Part shown: in pieces, positions 32,329 to 41,846 of the stretch
Layout: the number at the start of each line of letters is the position of its first letter
Numbering within the stretch: position 1 is the first letter of the stretch
Source: G020354785 sp964534745
GTDB taxonomy: Bacteria > Bacteroidota > Bacteroidia > Bacteroidales > UBA10428
Length of the DNA stretch: 64,000 bases
Assembly: GCA_964534745.1 (NCBI GenBank)
Contig: CAZHQW010000010.1
Span: 3,907 to 67,906, forward strand
Direction of reading: 5' to 3'
Translations under genes and position numbers: made by a program
The notes under the pieces: generated by a model
The model's database searches: none
The model's input: only the letters and a program-made list of their open reading frames with translations
Told to the model about the DNA's origin: nothing

Positions 32329-33189
32329 ATGGAACAGCCGGTAACAAAAGTCAAGAGGATAGCAATTCAGGGTGGCTATGGAGCATTTCACGAAATTGCT
32401 GCAATTAATTATTTTGAAAACGAAGATATTGAGATAGTACCAAATAATACATTTAAAGATCTGTTCACAGCACTTAAACAGGGACTGGTTGACTTTGGTA
32501 TCACCGCCATTGAAAATTCACTTGCAGGGAGCATCTTACCCAATTACACACTGCTGCTTGAGTCAAATATGAAGATAATAGGGGAAATTTATCTTCGTAT
32601 AAAACAGAATCTTGTAGCCCTTCCCGGACAGTCAATATATGACATCAAGGAGATCTATTCCCATCCTATGGCCCTGCTGCAGTGCCAGAAGTTCTTTGAG
32701 GAATATCCGCATATAAAACTGATTGACAGCATTGATACAGCACTCAGCGCCAAAGATATAAGGGACAAGAATCTGTCGGGTGTCGGTGCCATTTCAAGCA
32801 CGCTCGCTGCCCATAAATATGATCTTGAGATTCTCGCTGCCAGCATAGAAACTAATAAAAAGAACTATACAAGGTTCCTGATCCTGGAGGGAAAAAACGG
32901 TGAAATCAAAGCTAATAATAAAGTAAATAAATCATCAATAACTTTTGCACTGGCACACAAGATAGGATGCCTTTCAAAGGTCCTGTCAATACTTTCTTAC
33001 TATGAAATTAACCTGACAAAGGTTCAGTCTATGCCTATAATCGGCAAAGAGTGGGAATACCAGTTTTATGTCGATCTTGAAATAGAAGACTATTTGCTTT
33101 ACAAACAGGCTGTTGAAGCTATCAAACCATTCACCAGTAACCTTCTGATACTGGGTGAATATATGAAAGGTAAATCAATAATGGAATAA
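32329..33189 (+). CDS. pheA: Prephenate dehydratase
   Basis: A 286-residue monofunctional enzyme that converts prephenate to phenylpyruvate, the committed step to phenylalanine. The catalytic domain includes 'AIQGGYGAFHEIAA', 'DFGITAIENSLAGSI', 'EIYSHPMALLQCQKF', 'GVGAISSTLAAHKYDLEILA' and the active-site 'NYTRFLIL' with its Thr. Residues about 203-280 form an ACT domain ('ITFALAHKIGCLSKVLSILSYYEINLTKVQSMPI') for Phe feedback. It is the first gene of pheA-DAHPS/CM-aroB-aroD and is controlled by the attenuator in front of it. The next gene starts 3 nt after its stop. Confidence 0.95.
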   Translation: MEQPVTKVKRIAIQGGYGAFHEIAAINYFENEDIEIVPNNTFKDLFTALKQGLVDFGITAIENSLAGSILPNYTLLLESNMKIIGEIYLRIKQNLVALPGQSIYDIKEIYSHPMALLQCQKFFEEYPHIKLIDSIDTALSAKDIRDKNLSGVGAISSTLAAHKYDLEILAASIETNKKNYTRFLILEGKNGEIKANNKVNKSSITFALAHKIGCLSKVLSILSYYEINLTKVQSMPIIGKEWEYQFYVDLEIEDYLLYKQAVEAIKPFTSNLLILGEYMKGKSIME

Positions 33190-33192
33190 ACA

Positions 33193-34278
33193 ATGGGAAT
33201 AAATCTCGAATTGGAAGGACTGAGTTTTAACGGTATAAAATTTGACCGTCCGCTTATCATTTCAGGGCCTTGCAGCGCTGAAAACGAGGAACAGGTTATA
33301 GAGACTGCCCGGCAACTGCATAAAAACGGAATAAAGATTTTCAGGGCAGGCATATGGAAACCAAGAACCAGGCCCAATTCTTTTGAAGGAGTAGGTTCAA
33401 AGGGATTGATGTGGCTAAAAAGGGTAAAAGAGGAATTCGGCATGTTCACTTCAATTGAAGTGGCCAATGTAAAGCATGTCTATGAAGCCCTCAAGGCAGG
33501 TATTGATATACTGTGGATCGGTGCAAGGACAACTGTAAATCCGTTTTCTGTCCAGGAACTGGCCGATGCTCTTAAAGGTGTGGATATCCCGGTCATGGTT
33601 AAGAATCCTGTTAATCCGGATGCGGAGCTGTGGATAGGAGCCCTTGAAAGAATAAACAATGCAGGCATAAAAAGAATAGTTGCCATCCACAGGGGATTCT
33701 CGTCGTACAATAAAACACAATACCGCAATAATCCGCATTGGGAAATCCCTATTGAGCTTAGACGCAGGATACCCGAATTGCTCATATTAACGGATCCCAG
33801 CCATATTTGCGGCAGCAAGAAACTGCTTTTCGAAGTTTCACAGAAGGCTATGGACCTGAATTTTGACGGACTGATGATAGAAACTCATATAGATCCGGAC
33901 AAAGCGCTGAGTGACGCCGAGCAGCAAATAACTCCGGCAGAGCTTAAGAAATTGCTTGGCAGGATTGTCCTGAGAAAATCGGATATAGAAAACGGTACCC
34001 TGCTTACCACTCTCGAGGAACTGAGGCAGGAAATAGATGAATATGACGAAAAACTGGTAGAACTACTGGACGGACGTATGTCCATTTCAAGAAAAATAGG
34101 TGAATACAAAAAGAAACACAATATCACAATATTGCAGACAGGCAGGTGGGATGAAATACTCAAAAACATGATAAGTCTTGCACGAAAGAAGGGACTGAGT
34201 GAGGAGTTTATTATGCAGATTTTCAGGGCTATTCATCAGGAATCCATTAATCATCAGACAAAAGTGATGAATAAATAA
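33193..34278 (+). CDS. Bifunctional DAHP synthase / chorismate mutase
   Basis: A 361-residue fusion. Residues about 12-265 are a type I (KDO8P-synthase-like) 3-deoxy-D-arabino-heptulosonate 7-phosphate synthase: 'PLIISGPCSAENEEQV', 'IFRAGIWKPRTRPNSFEGVG', 'IDILWIGARTTVNPFSVQELAD', 'VMVKNPVNPD', 'HRGFS', 'LLILTDPSHICG', 'DGLMIETHIDPD'. Residues about 275-355 are an AroQ-type chorismate mutase ('LEELRQEIDEYDEKLVELLDGRMSISRKIGEYKKKHNI'). This puts the entry step of the shikimate pathway and the branch to prephenate in one protein, a fusion common in Bacteroidota next to pheA. The mutase domain may also give feedback control. Confidence 0.95.
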   Translation: MGINLELEGLSFNGIKFDRPLIISGPCSAENEEQVIETARQLHKNGIKIFRAGIWKPRTRPNSFEGVGSKGLMWLKRVKEEFGMFTSIEVANVKHVYEALKAGIDILWIGARTTVNPFSVQELADALKGVDIPVMVKNPVNPDAELWIGALERINNAGIKRIVAIHRGFSSYNKTQYRNNPHWEIPIELRRRIPELLILTDPSHICGSKKLLFEVSQKAMDLNFDGLMIETHIDPDKALSDAEQQITPAELKKLLGRIVLRKSDIENGTLLTTLEELRQEIDEYDEKLVELLDGRMSISRKIGEYKKKHNITILQTGRWDEILKNMISLARKKGLSEEFIMQIFRAIHQESINHQTKVMNK

Positions 34279-34282
34279 GACT

Positions 34283-35323
34283 ATGAAAACCATAGAAATA
34301 AGAACAGATTCACGCATCTCCAGAATACTTGTCGGCGAGAAACTTCAGAACCTTGCAAAATACCTTCCTGACACAAAAACTGTCATTATCACGGACACCA
34401 ACGTATCGCGCCTGTACAAAAAGTATTTTCCGCCCTGCCCGGTTATTGAAATCGGACTGGGAGAAAAAAATAAAACCATTGATACACTTAATTATATTTT
34501 CGGCAGGTTTGTTGAGCATGAAGTAGACCGCTCCTCGTTTGTTGTGGGTATCGGAGGAGGTATTGTCTGCGATGTGGCGGGCTTTGCAGCTTCGGTATTT
34601 ATGCGCGGCCTGAAATTCGGATTCGTATCTACCACCCTCCTATCACAGGTTGATGCAAGCGTCGGCGGGAAAAACGGAGTCAATTTCGAGGGCTATAAAA
34701 ACATGGTAGGCACCTTCAGCCAGCCCGAATTTGTAATTTGTGACAGCGAAATGCTGAAAACCCTTGAAAAAAGGCAATTTGTGGCAGGTTTTGCAGAAAT
34801 TGCAAAGGCAGGTGCAATAAAGGATGAGGGTATTTTCGCATATCTCGAGAACAATTATGAGAAAGCCCTGAACATGGACAGCGATGTAATAAACAAGCTG
34901 GTATATGACTCCGTGTTAATTAAATCAGCGGTGGTGGAGGCTGATGAGAAGGAAAAAGGGGAAAGAAGAAAGCTGAATTTCGGACATACCTTTGCCCATT
35001 CATTTGAAAAGCTTACAGGAATGTTACATGGTGAAGCCGTGAGTGCGGGAATGGTGCTGGCATCAAGGCTGTCACAAAAGCTGGGGCTTATAGGGGAAAC
35101 AGACTATAAGAGGATCAGAAGCCTTCTTGAAAACCTGGGGTTGCCAACAGCTGTAAGTTTTGACATATCAGAGATCTTTAATATTATGAAGCAGGATAAA
35201 AAGCGTGAAGGGGACACTATTCACCTTGTCCTGCTTAAAAGAATAGGAAATGCAATAACAAAAAAAGTATCATTAAAACAACTGGAGGAAATGATAAATG
35301 ATTTGCGTAGCGATATCAGATAA
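34283..35323 (+). CDS. aroB: 3-dehydroquinate synthase
   Basis: A 346-residue NAD- and metal-dependent enzyme, the second step of the shikimate pathway (DAHP to 3-dehydroquinate). Motifs are 'TVIITDTNVSRLY', 'FVVGIGGGIVCDVAGFAASVFMRGLKFGFVSTTLLSQVDASVGGKNGVNFEGYKNMVG' region (NAD and substrate binding), 'EIAKAGAI', and metal-ligand segments 'VEADEKEKGERRKLNFGHTFAHSFEKL' and 'MLHGEAVSAGM'. It starts 4 nt after the DAHP synthase stop and overlaps aroD by 26 nt. Confidence 0.97.
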   Translation: MKTIEIRTDSRISRILVGEKLQNLAKYLPDTKTVIITDTNVSRLYKKYFPPCPVIEIGLGEKNKTIDTLNYIFGRFVEHEVDRSSFVVGIGGGIVCDVAGFAASVFMRGLKFGFVSTTLLSQVDASVGGKNGVNFEGYKNMVGTFSQPEFVICDSEMLKTLEKRQFVAGFAEIAKAGAIKDEGIFAYLENNYEKALNMDSDVINKLVYDSVLIKSAVVEADEKEKGERRKLNFGHTFAHSFEKLTGMLHGEAVSAGMVLASRLSQKLGLIGETDYKRIRSLLENLGLPTAVSFDISEIFNIMKQDKKREGDTIHLVLLKRIGNAITKKVSLKQLEEMINDLRSDIR

Positions 35324-35945
35324 AAACATAGAGAACTGCCTTGAAACATTAAAAAATGTTGATATGGGCGAAATAAGGCTGGACCTGACGGAATTTGGCG
35401 ATACGAACATTAGGAAGATCTTTTCACAACCTAAAAAATTAATTGCTACCCTTCGGCCCGGCATTTGTGATGATGAAGAAAGGATGAGCAGGTTAAAAAC
35501 CGCTATCAGGGCGGGTGCAAAATATGTTGATCTGGAATATGAGTCTGATGAAGAATACAGGAATAAATTAATAGACTTTGCGCACAGGAACAATTGCGAT
35601 GTAATTATTTCCTACCACAATTTTAAAAATACTCCGCGTCTGAACGTACTTAACAGGATTGTAAAGAACTGCTTTGAATATGGCGCAGACATTGCCAAAG
35701 TAGTGACAACAGCCAAAACCAATATAGACAATTCAAGAATATTTGCACTATATAATTATCCAGGCAGGATTGTGGCATTCTGTATGGGCTGCCTGGGTAA
35801 GATAACACGTATTATTGCTCCTTTTATGGGGTCAGAATTTACTTATGCAGCAATGGACGAGGGCAAGGCAACCGCACCCGGCCAGATCAGATACTCCGAC
35901 ATGAAAGACATTATACATAAGCTGGAATCAATTCTTGATAAATGA
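35298..35945 (+). CDS. aroD: Type I 3-dehydroquinate dehydratase
   Basis: A 215-residue class I enzyme that removes water from 3-dehydroquinate through a Schiff-base lysine. Key residues visible are Glu25 and Arg27 ('GEIRLDL'), Arg53 ('ATLRPG'), His107 ('ISYHNF') and Lys134 ('IAKVVTTA'), with the C-terminal 'FCMGCLGKITRI' and 'APGQI' loops. It is the last gene of the operon and overlaps aroB by 26 nt, so translation is probably coupled. The remaining shikimate genes (aroE, aroK, aroA, aroC) are not in this window. Confidence 0.95.
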   Translation: MICVAISDKNIENCLETLKNVDMGEIRLDLTEFGDTNIRKIFSQPKKLIATLRPGICDDEERMSRLKTAIRAGAKYVDLEYESDEEYRNKLIDFAHRNNCDVIISYHNFKNTPRLNVLNRIVKNCFEYGADIAKVVTTAKTNIDNSRIFALYNYPGRIVAFCMGCLGKITRIIAPFMGSEFTYAAMDEGKATAPGQIRYSDMKDIIHKLESILDK

Positions 35946-35956
35946 TAAATGAGGGA

Positions 35957-35986
35957 CAGCGCCCATATTTCTGGAGCAGCGCCCAT
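35957..35986 (+). repeat. Two direct copies of CAGCGCCCAT
   Basis: Identical 10-mers at 35957-35966 and 35977-35986, 20 nt apart, in the 59-nt gap between the convergent aroD and TPR genes. GC-rich for this genome. No function is evident. Confidence 0.5.
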
Positions 35987-36004
35987 GTAAGGGTCCGGAA
36001 CCTT

Positions 36005-37213
36005 TTAATCGCAATAATTCAGCAGGTATTCAACAGCTCTAACCTCCCCGAGTTTTTTCGCCTTATTCCAGTCCGCACACGCTCCCTCAGTATCACCGCT
36101 TTCATAAAGTGCAATACCCTTTAACAAATATGTTTCACCGTCAAGCGGATCTAAATCCAGTGCCATTGACAGGTCATTTATAGCAAACCTGTAAGTACCC
36201 GTTTTAAGATAGGCCTTGCCCCTGGACTTGAAATATTCAGGCTTTGATTTGTCCAGTGCCAGGTTCCTGTTATAATACTTAAGTGCTTCAATATAGTTTT
36301 CGCTCATGTAATAGAGATCACCGCACAAAGCGATTGCCTTCCGGTCATTTTCAAAATACCTGAGGTAGTTCTCAACATCCCTGATGGCCAGATTATATCT
36401 TTTGGATTGGGAGTATGCATTTGCTCTTTCAATATACAGTTCAAAGCTGGCAGGATCATTCCTCAGCACCCTTGTAAAATCATCGGCAGCATCATCATAT
36501 TTTCCCAGCTTCATGTACACCTTTCCTCTTTCGATATAGTATTCCGGTCTTTCTCTTTCATCTTCAATGGCCTTATCCCAGTCCGATAACGCTCCCTTAT
36601 AATTTTCAAGTTCTGCATACACTTTTGCCCGGCAGGCATATAAAATATGAGGATTTTCCGATTCAAGAATTTTCTCGCCTAGCAGGGTCAAAGCATCCAT
36701 GTATTGTTCTTTGCGCATCATATAGTCTACATCGGCCTCTACCTCCTCTTCCCCTGAATACCTGTTCTCCTGCCAGAGAACATACCATCCCTCGGTATAC
36801 TGCAATTTATCAAATGCACTGTCTTTTTTAATATCCTTTTCTTTCAAATGACGCCCTGAATTAAGGTGCTCCTTTAAGTAATACAAAGCTTTCTCATCAT
36901 TGCCAGTCCTTGCATATGTTTTTGAAAGCCAAAGGTTTCCACTACCTTTATCCAGCTCATTTGTTTCCAGAAAGTCATTTAAGGCATCACCAAACAGTCC
37001 GGATTTATAGTATGCCTCACCTCTTTTCAAATATATAAGCGGATTATTGGGTTCCAGCTTCAGGGCCGAGGTAAGAAAATCAATAGCACCATTATAGTTG
37101 CCGGTCGTCAGATTTGCAACACCCCTGCAATACAGGTTATCCGCCTCCTGGGCATTCACTCCCATTAAAGCTGTAAAAATCAAGACTATAGCAGTTATTC
37201 TTCTCACTTGCAT
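36005..37213 (-). CDS. Periplasmic TPR-repeat protein
   Basis: A 402-residue protein with a signal peptide ('ITAIVLIFTALMGVNAQ') followed by about nine TPR units: 'ANLTTGNYNGAIDFLTSALKLEPNN', 'GEAYYKSGLFGDALNDFLETNELD', 'GKVYMKLGKYDDAADDFTRVLRNDP', 'GIALYESGDTEGACADWNKAKKLG'. The final Cys-Asp ends the protein. It probably acts as a scaffold in the periplasm or at the outer membrane. Its ATG abuts the stop codon of the T9SS cargo gene with no gap (TAAATG), so the two are translationally coupled and it may help export or anchor that cargo. This link is inferred. Confidence 0.85.
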   Translation of the reverse strand: MQVRRITAIVLIFTALMGVNAQEADNLYCRGVANLTTGNYNGAIDFLTSALKLEPNNPLIYLKRGEAYYKSGLFGDALNDFLETNELDKGSGNLWLSKTYARTGNDEKALYYLKEHLNSGRHLKEKDIKKDSAFDKLQYTEGWYVLWQENRYSGEEEVEADVDYMMRKEQYMDALTLLGEKILESENPHILYACRAKVYAELENYKGALSDWDKAIEDERERPEYYIERGKVYMKLGKYDDAADDFTRVLRNDPASFELYIERANAYSQSKRYNLAIRDVENYLRYFENDRKAIALCGDLYYMSENYIEALKYYNRNLALDKSKPEYFKSRGKAYLKTGTYRFAINDLSMALDLDPLDGETYLLKGIALYESGDTEGACADWNKAKKLGEVRAVEYLLNYCD

Positions 37214-39850
37214 TTATTCGCTTGTTTCAACTTTTGATTTATCCGTAAAGACATGTACAAATCCGACAAGGCTTCTCACCTCCACACCTGTTATCCTTGG
37301 TTCATACACATCGCAAACGTAATAATATACGCCGGGAGGTACAATCTTCTTTGAATGCATATGGGTACCATCCCATTCAACAAGGGGATTATCATCTGAC
37401 TCAAATACAAGCTGCCCCCACCTGTTGTATATTTTTATTGCTACTTTAAGGTTATCAGATATTCCTTCCGGAATTTTTGCCACAAACTTATCGTTAATAT
37501 TGTCATTATTTGGTGAAAAGACATTTGGCAGCTCAAAATAAGGGCATGCATCAATACATACTCTGTTAGAAGGATGACTCTCATTCCTGAAGGAGTCAAC
37601 AGCAGTAACATAATAACATCCTCCGAGCTGCATTACCTGCTCCAGCTGATGATGAAAAGTTGTGTCAACAGCTGAATACGTTGCTCCTATTGAATCTGAG
37701 ACACCCTGTATTTCTTCCGAATAATATACTATATAACCGGTTACATCATCGGCGCAATAATTATTCGGATTTGTCCATGTCAAAATATTCTTCAGGCTGT
37801 CGCACATAGAAACTACAGATAGTACGGGCGGACATGAAGCTGTTGTATCCATGGGAATACCGCAATTTACGTGGGATAAATTCTCATTTTCATAAATCAG
37901 TCCGTTCACTGGGCGCCAGCCGATACTCCTGGCCTTATAGCAATACTCAGTTCTGTTTTGCAGTCCGTTATCAATATATTGAACCTCCTGGGACACCCCA
38001 ATAGAGTCAAACTCTCCTGATATCCTGTTTTGCCTGTATATAACATAATCAGTGTTTACCCAGGGAACTTTTTTCCTTAAACTCAGAATTAACTTATTGT
38101 CATCAGGCACAATATTCATATAAAGTGTAGATGCAATTTCATTATCTTCCTCTTTGATCTCAAACCTGTTACCGATGGTATTGTTGAACAGTTTTACCGA
38201 ATAATAATAAGGGAACCTGACAGTATTGAGCCTGTCGAGAAAAGTAGTATCGTTCAGATCCGCTGATATAACGGAGTCAACTAAAATAAAGCCGGTTTCT
38301 TCAAAGGTGTCGGCTCTAAAAACCTGGAAAACATAAGGTCCCGGTGCGGCAATTGTATCAACATCCGAAGGCTTCAGCCAGGCCACGAATACCTCTCCGT
38401 TTGTTTCATCAGTTGCAGTGACGCTGGTATTAATTATTGAAGGTGTTCCGGGCACAAGTGATGCGCATGCAGGGGCTGATGCGAAGCTTTCCGAACCGTC
38501 CTTGAAAAATGCAGTGACCATATAACAATAGACAATACCCTGTACCAGTCCCTCCCCGTTATTATCATCTGCATAATAAGTACTTGCTGCCCCGTTCACT
38601 ACACCTATTTTTTCAAAGCCTGTATAAGAAGGCACTCCGTTTTCGCAACTGTCCGGCTCGAAATCATAACTTCCTTCACGCCTGTAAATATAATATCCGG
38701 TAACATTTTCACAGATGCTCTGATCCCATGAAATGTTAATCTGCAGGCTTGTTGAAGCAGCTGCCAGTCCGGTCGGTGCAGGACAAAGGACTTTAATGCT
38801 AAAATTGCTGATATCCACAAGTTTAATGTCATCATTATCATCCTCGCTCTTAAGGATAACCTGGTAGGGCTGCTTCCTGACATGCGAACAGGCTGTCAGC
38901 CATCTGAATGTTGATGTCGTATATCCCGGTCCGGAAGAATCAAGCTCAAACAAGGCTGAATCCTCCGCTACCTGGAACGGGCCTCCCCACATTGTCTGCT
39001 CTATAGGATCACCATCCGCATCCGTCGATGTAACCGTAAATTCAATAAAAGTACCTGCCTCAACACAGTAATTTGTCAGCTCTGGATTTTCGGGAGGATT
39101 ATTGTCTGTTTCAAACACCTCAATTTGCATATCCCTGACAATATTACCTATGATAATCCCGTCTCTCCATTCCTGGATATTCATTGCCACATTATATTTT
39201 CCGGTATCCACGGGGGAATCCCAAATCAGGTCACCTGTAACCTCGTTGATATAAAAGGTATCACTGCTTTCAGGAAATGAATAATCAGTTATAGGCTTGC
39301 CATTCTGCCCCGTGCATATGGTTAATTTATATGCAAGGCTGTCACCGTCAGGATCATATGCAGCAGGATTATGAATAAAAATATGCCCGAGGGCAGCCCT
39401 GTCCTTCGGCGGGTTCAGCAGTTCCGGAGAACTGTTATCTCCTATAGTTGAATTTATTAAAAATGTCGTCTTAATGGAAAAAACAACATTAACAGAATTC
39501 GGGATGTTCTGCACCCCCAGATTCCTGTTAGGATCCTGGACAAGTATTTCATATATCCCGGGACCCGGAAAGGTATGTGAAGCAATATATACGTTATGGC
39601 GGTAATTATTTGCCAGGAATATCGGATATCCTTCAGCCATAGGGGCAACAGATGAAGTATTATCGCCCCATTCAAATGTCAGTTCATTACGGTTTGCATG
39701 GCTTAGCGTATATGTATATGTTGTTATGGTAAATTCATAGGTATAACCTGAGATATGTTTGAAAGTAATCTCTCCTGCCCTGTTGTGAGTTGCTGAAGAA
39801 CTTAAAGTACTGACAACCGCGCAAATAATAAATGCTATTATCCCCCTCAT
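37214..39850 (-). CDS. Large secreted protein with type B T9SS (gliding-motility) C-terminal domain
   Basis: An 878-residue protein with a signal peptide ('GIIAFIICAVVSTLSSSA'). The N-terminal half has PKD/cadherin-like sandwiches ('AGEITFKHISGYTYEFTITTYT', 'AAYDPDGDSLAYKL', 'VTSTDADGDPIEQTM'). The middle has several fibronectin-III-like units with 'GYYIYRR', 'YVIYRQ' and 'GYIVYYSE'. The last 85 residues are the CHU_C/type B sorting domain: 'LPNVFSPNNDNINDKF', 'IKIYNRWGQLVFES', 'WDGTHMHSKKIVPPGVYYYV'. It should be exported by the type IX system, which is not encoded in this window, and stay on the surface. The TPR gene directly follows. Confidence 0.92.
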   Translation of the reverse strand: MRGIIAFIICAVVSTLSSSATHNRAGEITFKHISGYTYEFTITTYTYTLSHANRNELTFEWGDNTSSVAPMAEGYPIFLANNYRHNVYIASHTFPGPGIYEILVQDPNRNLGVQNIPNSVNVVFSIKTTFLINSTIGDNSSPELLNPPKDRAALGHIFIHNPAAYDPDGDSLAYKLTICTGQNGKPITDYSFPESSDTFYINEVTGDLIWDSPVDTGKYNVAMNIQEWRDGIIIGNIVRDMQIEVFETDNNPPENPELTNYCVEAGTFIEFTVTSTDADGDPIEQTMWGGPFQVAEDSALFELDSSGPGYTTSTFRWLTACSHVRKQPYQVILKSEDDNDDIKLVDISNFSIKVLCPAPTGLAAASTSLQINISWDQSICENVTGYYIYRREGSYDFEPDSCENGVPSYTGFEKIGVVNGAASTYYADDNNGEGLVQGIVYCYMVTAFFKDGSESFASAPACASLVPGTPSIINTSVTATDETNGEVFVAWLKPSDVDTIAAPGPYVFQVFRADTFEETGFILVDSVISADLNDTTFLDRLNTVRFPYYYSVKLFNNTIGNRFEIKEEDNEIASTLYMNIVPDDNKLILSLRKKVPWVNTDYVIYRQNRISGEFDSIGVSQEVQYIDNGLQNRTEYCYKARSIGWRPVNGLIYENENLSHVNCGIPMDTTASCPPVLSVVSMCDSLKNILTWTNPNNYCADDVTGYIVYYSEEIQGVSDSIGATYSAVDTTFHHQLEQVMQLGGCYYVTAVDSFRNESHPSNRVCIDACPYFELPNVFSPNNDNINDKFVAKIPEGISDNLKVAIKIYNRWGQLVFESDDNPLVEWDGTHMHSKKIVPPGVYYYVCDVYEPRITGVEVRSLVGFVHVFTDKSKVETSE

Positions 39851-39895
39851 GAATACAAAGTTAACATTTATTAAGTTCCCATTTATGATTATCTG

Positions 39896-40396
39896 TTAAA
39901 TCGCAAATTCAATATTTACAGTTCTTTTTCTGTAACTAAAAGAATATCCTTTTTCTTCCCCGTCAACGTTTATTATAACCAGGTTTTTCTGATCTTCATA
40001 CAGATCGAGCAGTAATTCATTAACAAGCGTGACATTTTCAATTCTTCCCGCAGGCAGCTGCCCCTTATAATAAAGCCATATCAATGCCTCATCATTTTTT
40101 TTATACTGAAAATCAAGATTTATCTTTTCGGATTCATTGAGCTTCATCTCAAATGCACTGAAAATATAATCATTGATTGTCTCAATATTCTGTGGAGTAA
40201 GCTCCTTATCTTGTTCCAGGTCAATTTCTGACTGCTTAAAAATTTGCAGTATCATTTTAAAATCATCGGCAAAAAACTGGTATGAAACAGTGGCAGTGTT
40301 TTCTCCGGAATTTATGTCAATATTGGTAATTGAAAAATGCAGCGGATGAAAAAACAACCGGGAAGCGGTCAGCAGTATAAATATAAAAGTATACAT
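39896..40396 (-). CDS. DUF6702-like exported protein
   Basis: A 166-residue protein with a short signal peptide ('FIFILLTASRLFF'). It begins with 'HPLHFSITNIDINSGENTATVSYQFFADDFKMIL', the pattern of DUF6702 proteins in Bacteroidota (a beta-sandwich with a leading His-Pro/His-x-x-x-S). The function of the family is unknown. It lies upstream of the T9SS cargo on the same strand with a 45-nt gap and may share its transcript. Confidence 0.65.
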   Translation of the reverse strand: MYTFIFILLTASRLFFHPLHFSITNIDINSGENTATVSYQFFADDFKMILQIFKQSEIDLEQDKELTPQNIETINDYIFSAFEMKLNESEKINLDFQYKKNDEALIWLYYKGQLPAGRIENVTLVNELLLDLYEDQKNLVIINVDGEEKGYSFSYRKRTVNIEFAI

Positions 40397-40788
40397 GTAT
40401 AATAGCAGGTCTTAAATTATCAATAATTATATGCAAAAATCGTGCAATTGTTTTTAATAAAATGCACTATTTAAGCAAAGAATATAACTTTGAATTAATA
40501 AATAGAAATTCATCGATTATCATTAAAAAATACTAATACATCAAAAAGAAGATTATTATTATAAATATAAATTTATTATGTCTTAAATTTAAGATTTTAA
40601 ATGAAAATATATTTTCAACACAAGTGTATTCAATTTACGTAATTTTTAATTGCAATTTGGGCAAAAAACCAGTTAAAAGATAAGCAAAATAATTGCTGCA
40701 TAGTTAGTCAATTGAGATTTGCCGGAAATTTAATCTTATAACTGCATAGCACTATTTCAGTTCATCTTAACAAATACCGATCATTCCT
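40397..40788. other. Intergenic region in front of the polysaccharide cluster
   Basis: 392 nt, very A/T-rich, between divergent genes. It must hold the promoters of the epimerase-led operon and of the DUF6702-like gene. I see no clear TAnnTTTG at the right distance, no tRNA, no long dyad and no credible open frame. Confidence 0.6.
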
Positions 40789-41835
40789 ATGAAAATTCTT
40801 ATTACAGGCAGTGCAGGATTTATAGGTTTTCATCTTGTAAAAAAGCTGGCGGAGGAGGGACATGATATTGTCGGGCTGGATAATATAAACAATTATTATG
40901 ATGTCAATTTGAAATACAGCCGCCTTGATAATTCAGGAATAAAAAAGGAAGAGATTCAGTATAACAGGCCCATCCCAAGTTCAGTATATCGCAGTTACAG
41001 ATTCATCAGGCTTGATCTTGAAGATGATGACGGTATTCACGGGCTCTTTAAAAGGGAAAAATTCGATAAGGTTTGTCACCTTGCAGCACAGGCCGGTGTG
41101 AGATACAGCATTGAAAATCCGAGGACCTACATTGACTGTAATATAGTCGGATTTCTTAATATTCTTGAGGCTTGCAGACATAATAACGTGGCCCACCTTA
41201 TATATGCAAGCAGTTCCAGTGTTTATGGTTTAAATGAGAAGATGCCTTTTTCAGTACAGGATAATGTTGATCACCCGGTAAGTCTTTATGCAGCGAGCAA
41301 AAAGAGTAATGAACTGATGGCGCATACATATAGCCATTTATACGGACTGCCGACTACGGGTCTGCGTTTTTTTACCGTTTACGGACCATGGGGAAGACCC
41401 GATATGGCATTATTTATGTTTACCAGAACAATACTGGAAAACAAACCTATTGATGTATACAATAACGGCCATATGGAAAGGGACTTCACCTATATAGACG
41501 ATATAATTGAGGGTATTTCGAGGATCATCAAGGAAACGCCCCGGGGCAATAAGAACTGGAGCGGCAGAAAACCTGACCCCTCAAGTTCGATAGCACCCTA
41601 CAGGATTTATAATATCGGGAATAACAAGCCTGTGAAATTACTTGATTTTATCGAATCCATAGAAAAAGCGACGGGTAAAAAAGCCAGGAAAAACATGCTC
41701 CCCCTCCAACCGGGGGATGTACCGAAAACATGGGCTGACGTCAGTTCCCTGGCAGAAGATTTTAATTATAAACCCAAGACAGCTATTGAAATAGGTGTCA
41801 AAAATTTCGTAAATTGGTATCGGGAATATTATTAA
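40789..41835 (+). CDS. NAD-dependent epimerase, probably UDP-glucuronate 4-epimerase
   Basis: A 348-residue extended SDR enzyme. The Rossmann motif 'GSAGFIG' is at 7-13, followed by 'GLDNINNYYDVNLKYSRL'. The catalytic residues are Ser near 142 ('YASSSSVYG') and Tyr167/Lys171 ('LYAASKK'). Also visible are 'GLRFFTVYGPWGRPDMALFMFT' and 'RDFTYIDDI', typical of the CapI/LpsL-type UDP-glucuronate 4-epimerases, which make UDP-galacturonate for capsules and LPS. Substrate choice is inferred from overall similarity. It opens the exopolysaccharide cluster; the wza-like gene follows after 11 nt. Confidence 0.88.
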   Translation: MKILITGSAGFIGFHLVKKLAEEGHDIVGLDNINNYYDVNLKYSRLDNSGIKKEEIQYNRPIPSSVYRSYRFIRLDLEDDDGIHGLFKREKFDKVCHLAAQAGVRYSIENPRTYIDCNIVGFLNILEACRHNNVAHLIYASSSSVYGLNEKMPFSVQDNVDHPVSLYAASKKSNELMAHTYSHLYGLPTTGLRFFTVYGPWGRPDMALFMFTRTILENKPIDVYNNGHMERDFTYIDDIIEGISRIIKETPRGNKNWSGRKPDPSSSIAPYRIYNIGNNKPVKLLDFIESIEKATGKKARKNMLPLQPGDVPKTWADVSSLAEDFNYKPKTAIEIGVKNFVNWYREYY

Positions 41836-41846
41836 AAATCATTTAT

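Noticed and set aside
41814..41846. Upstream start for the Wza-like gene
   Set aside because: It overlaps the epimerase gene and places extra residues before a well-formed lipoprotein signal peptide that begins at the ATG at 41847.
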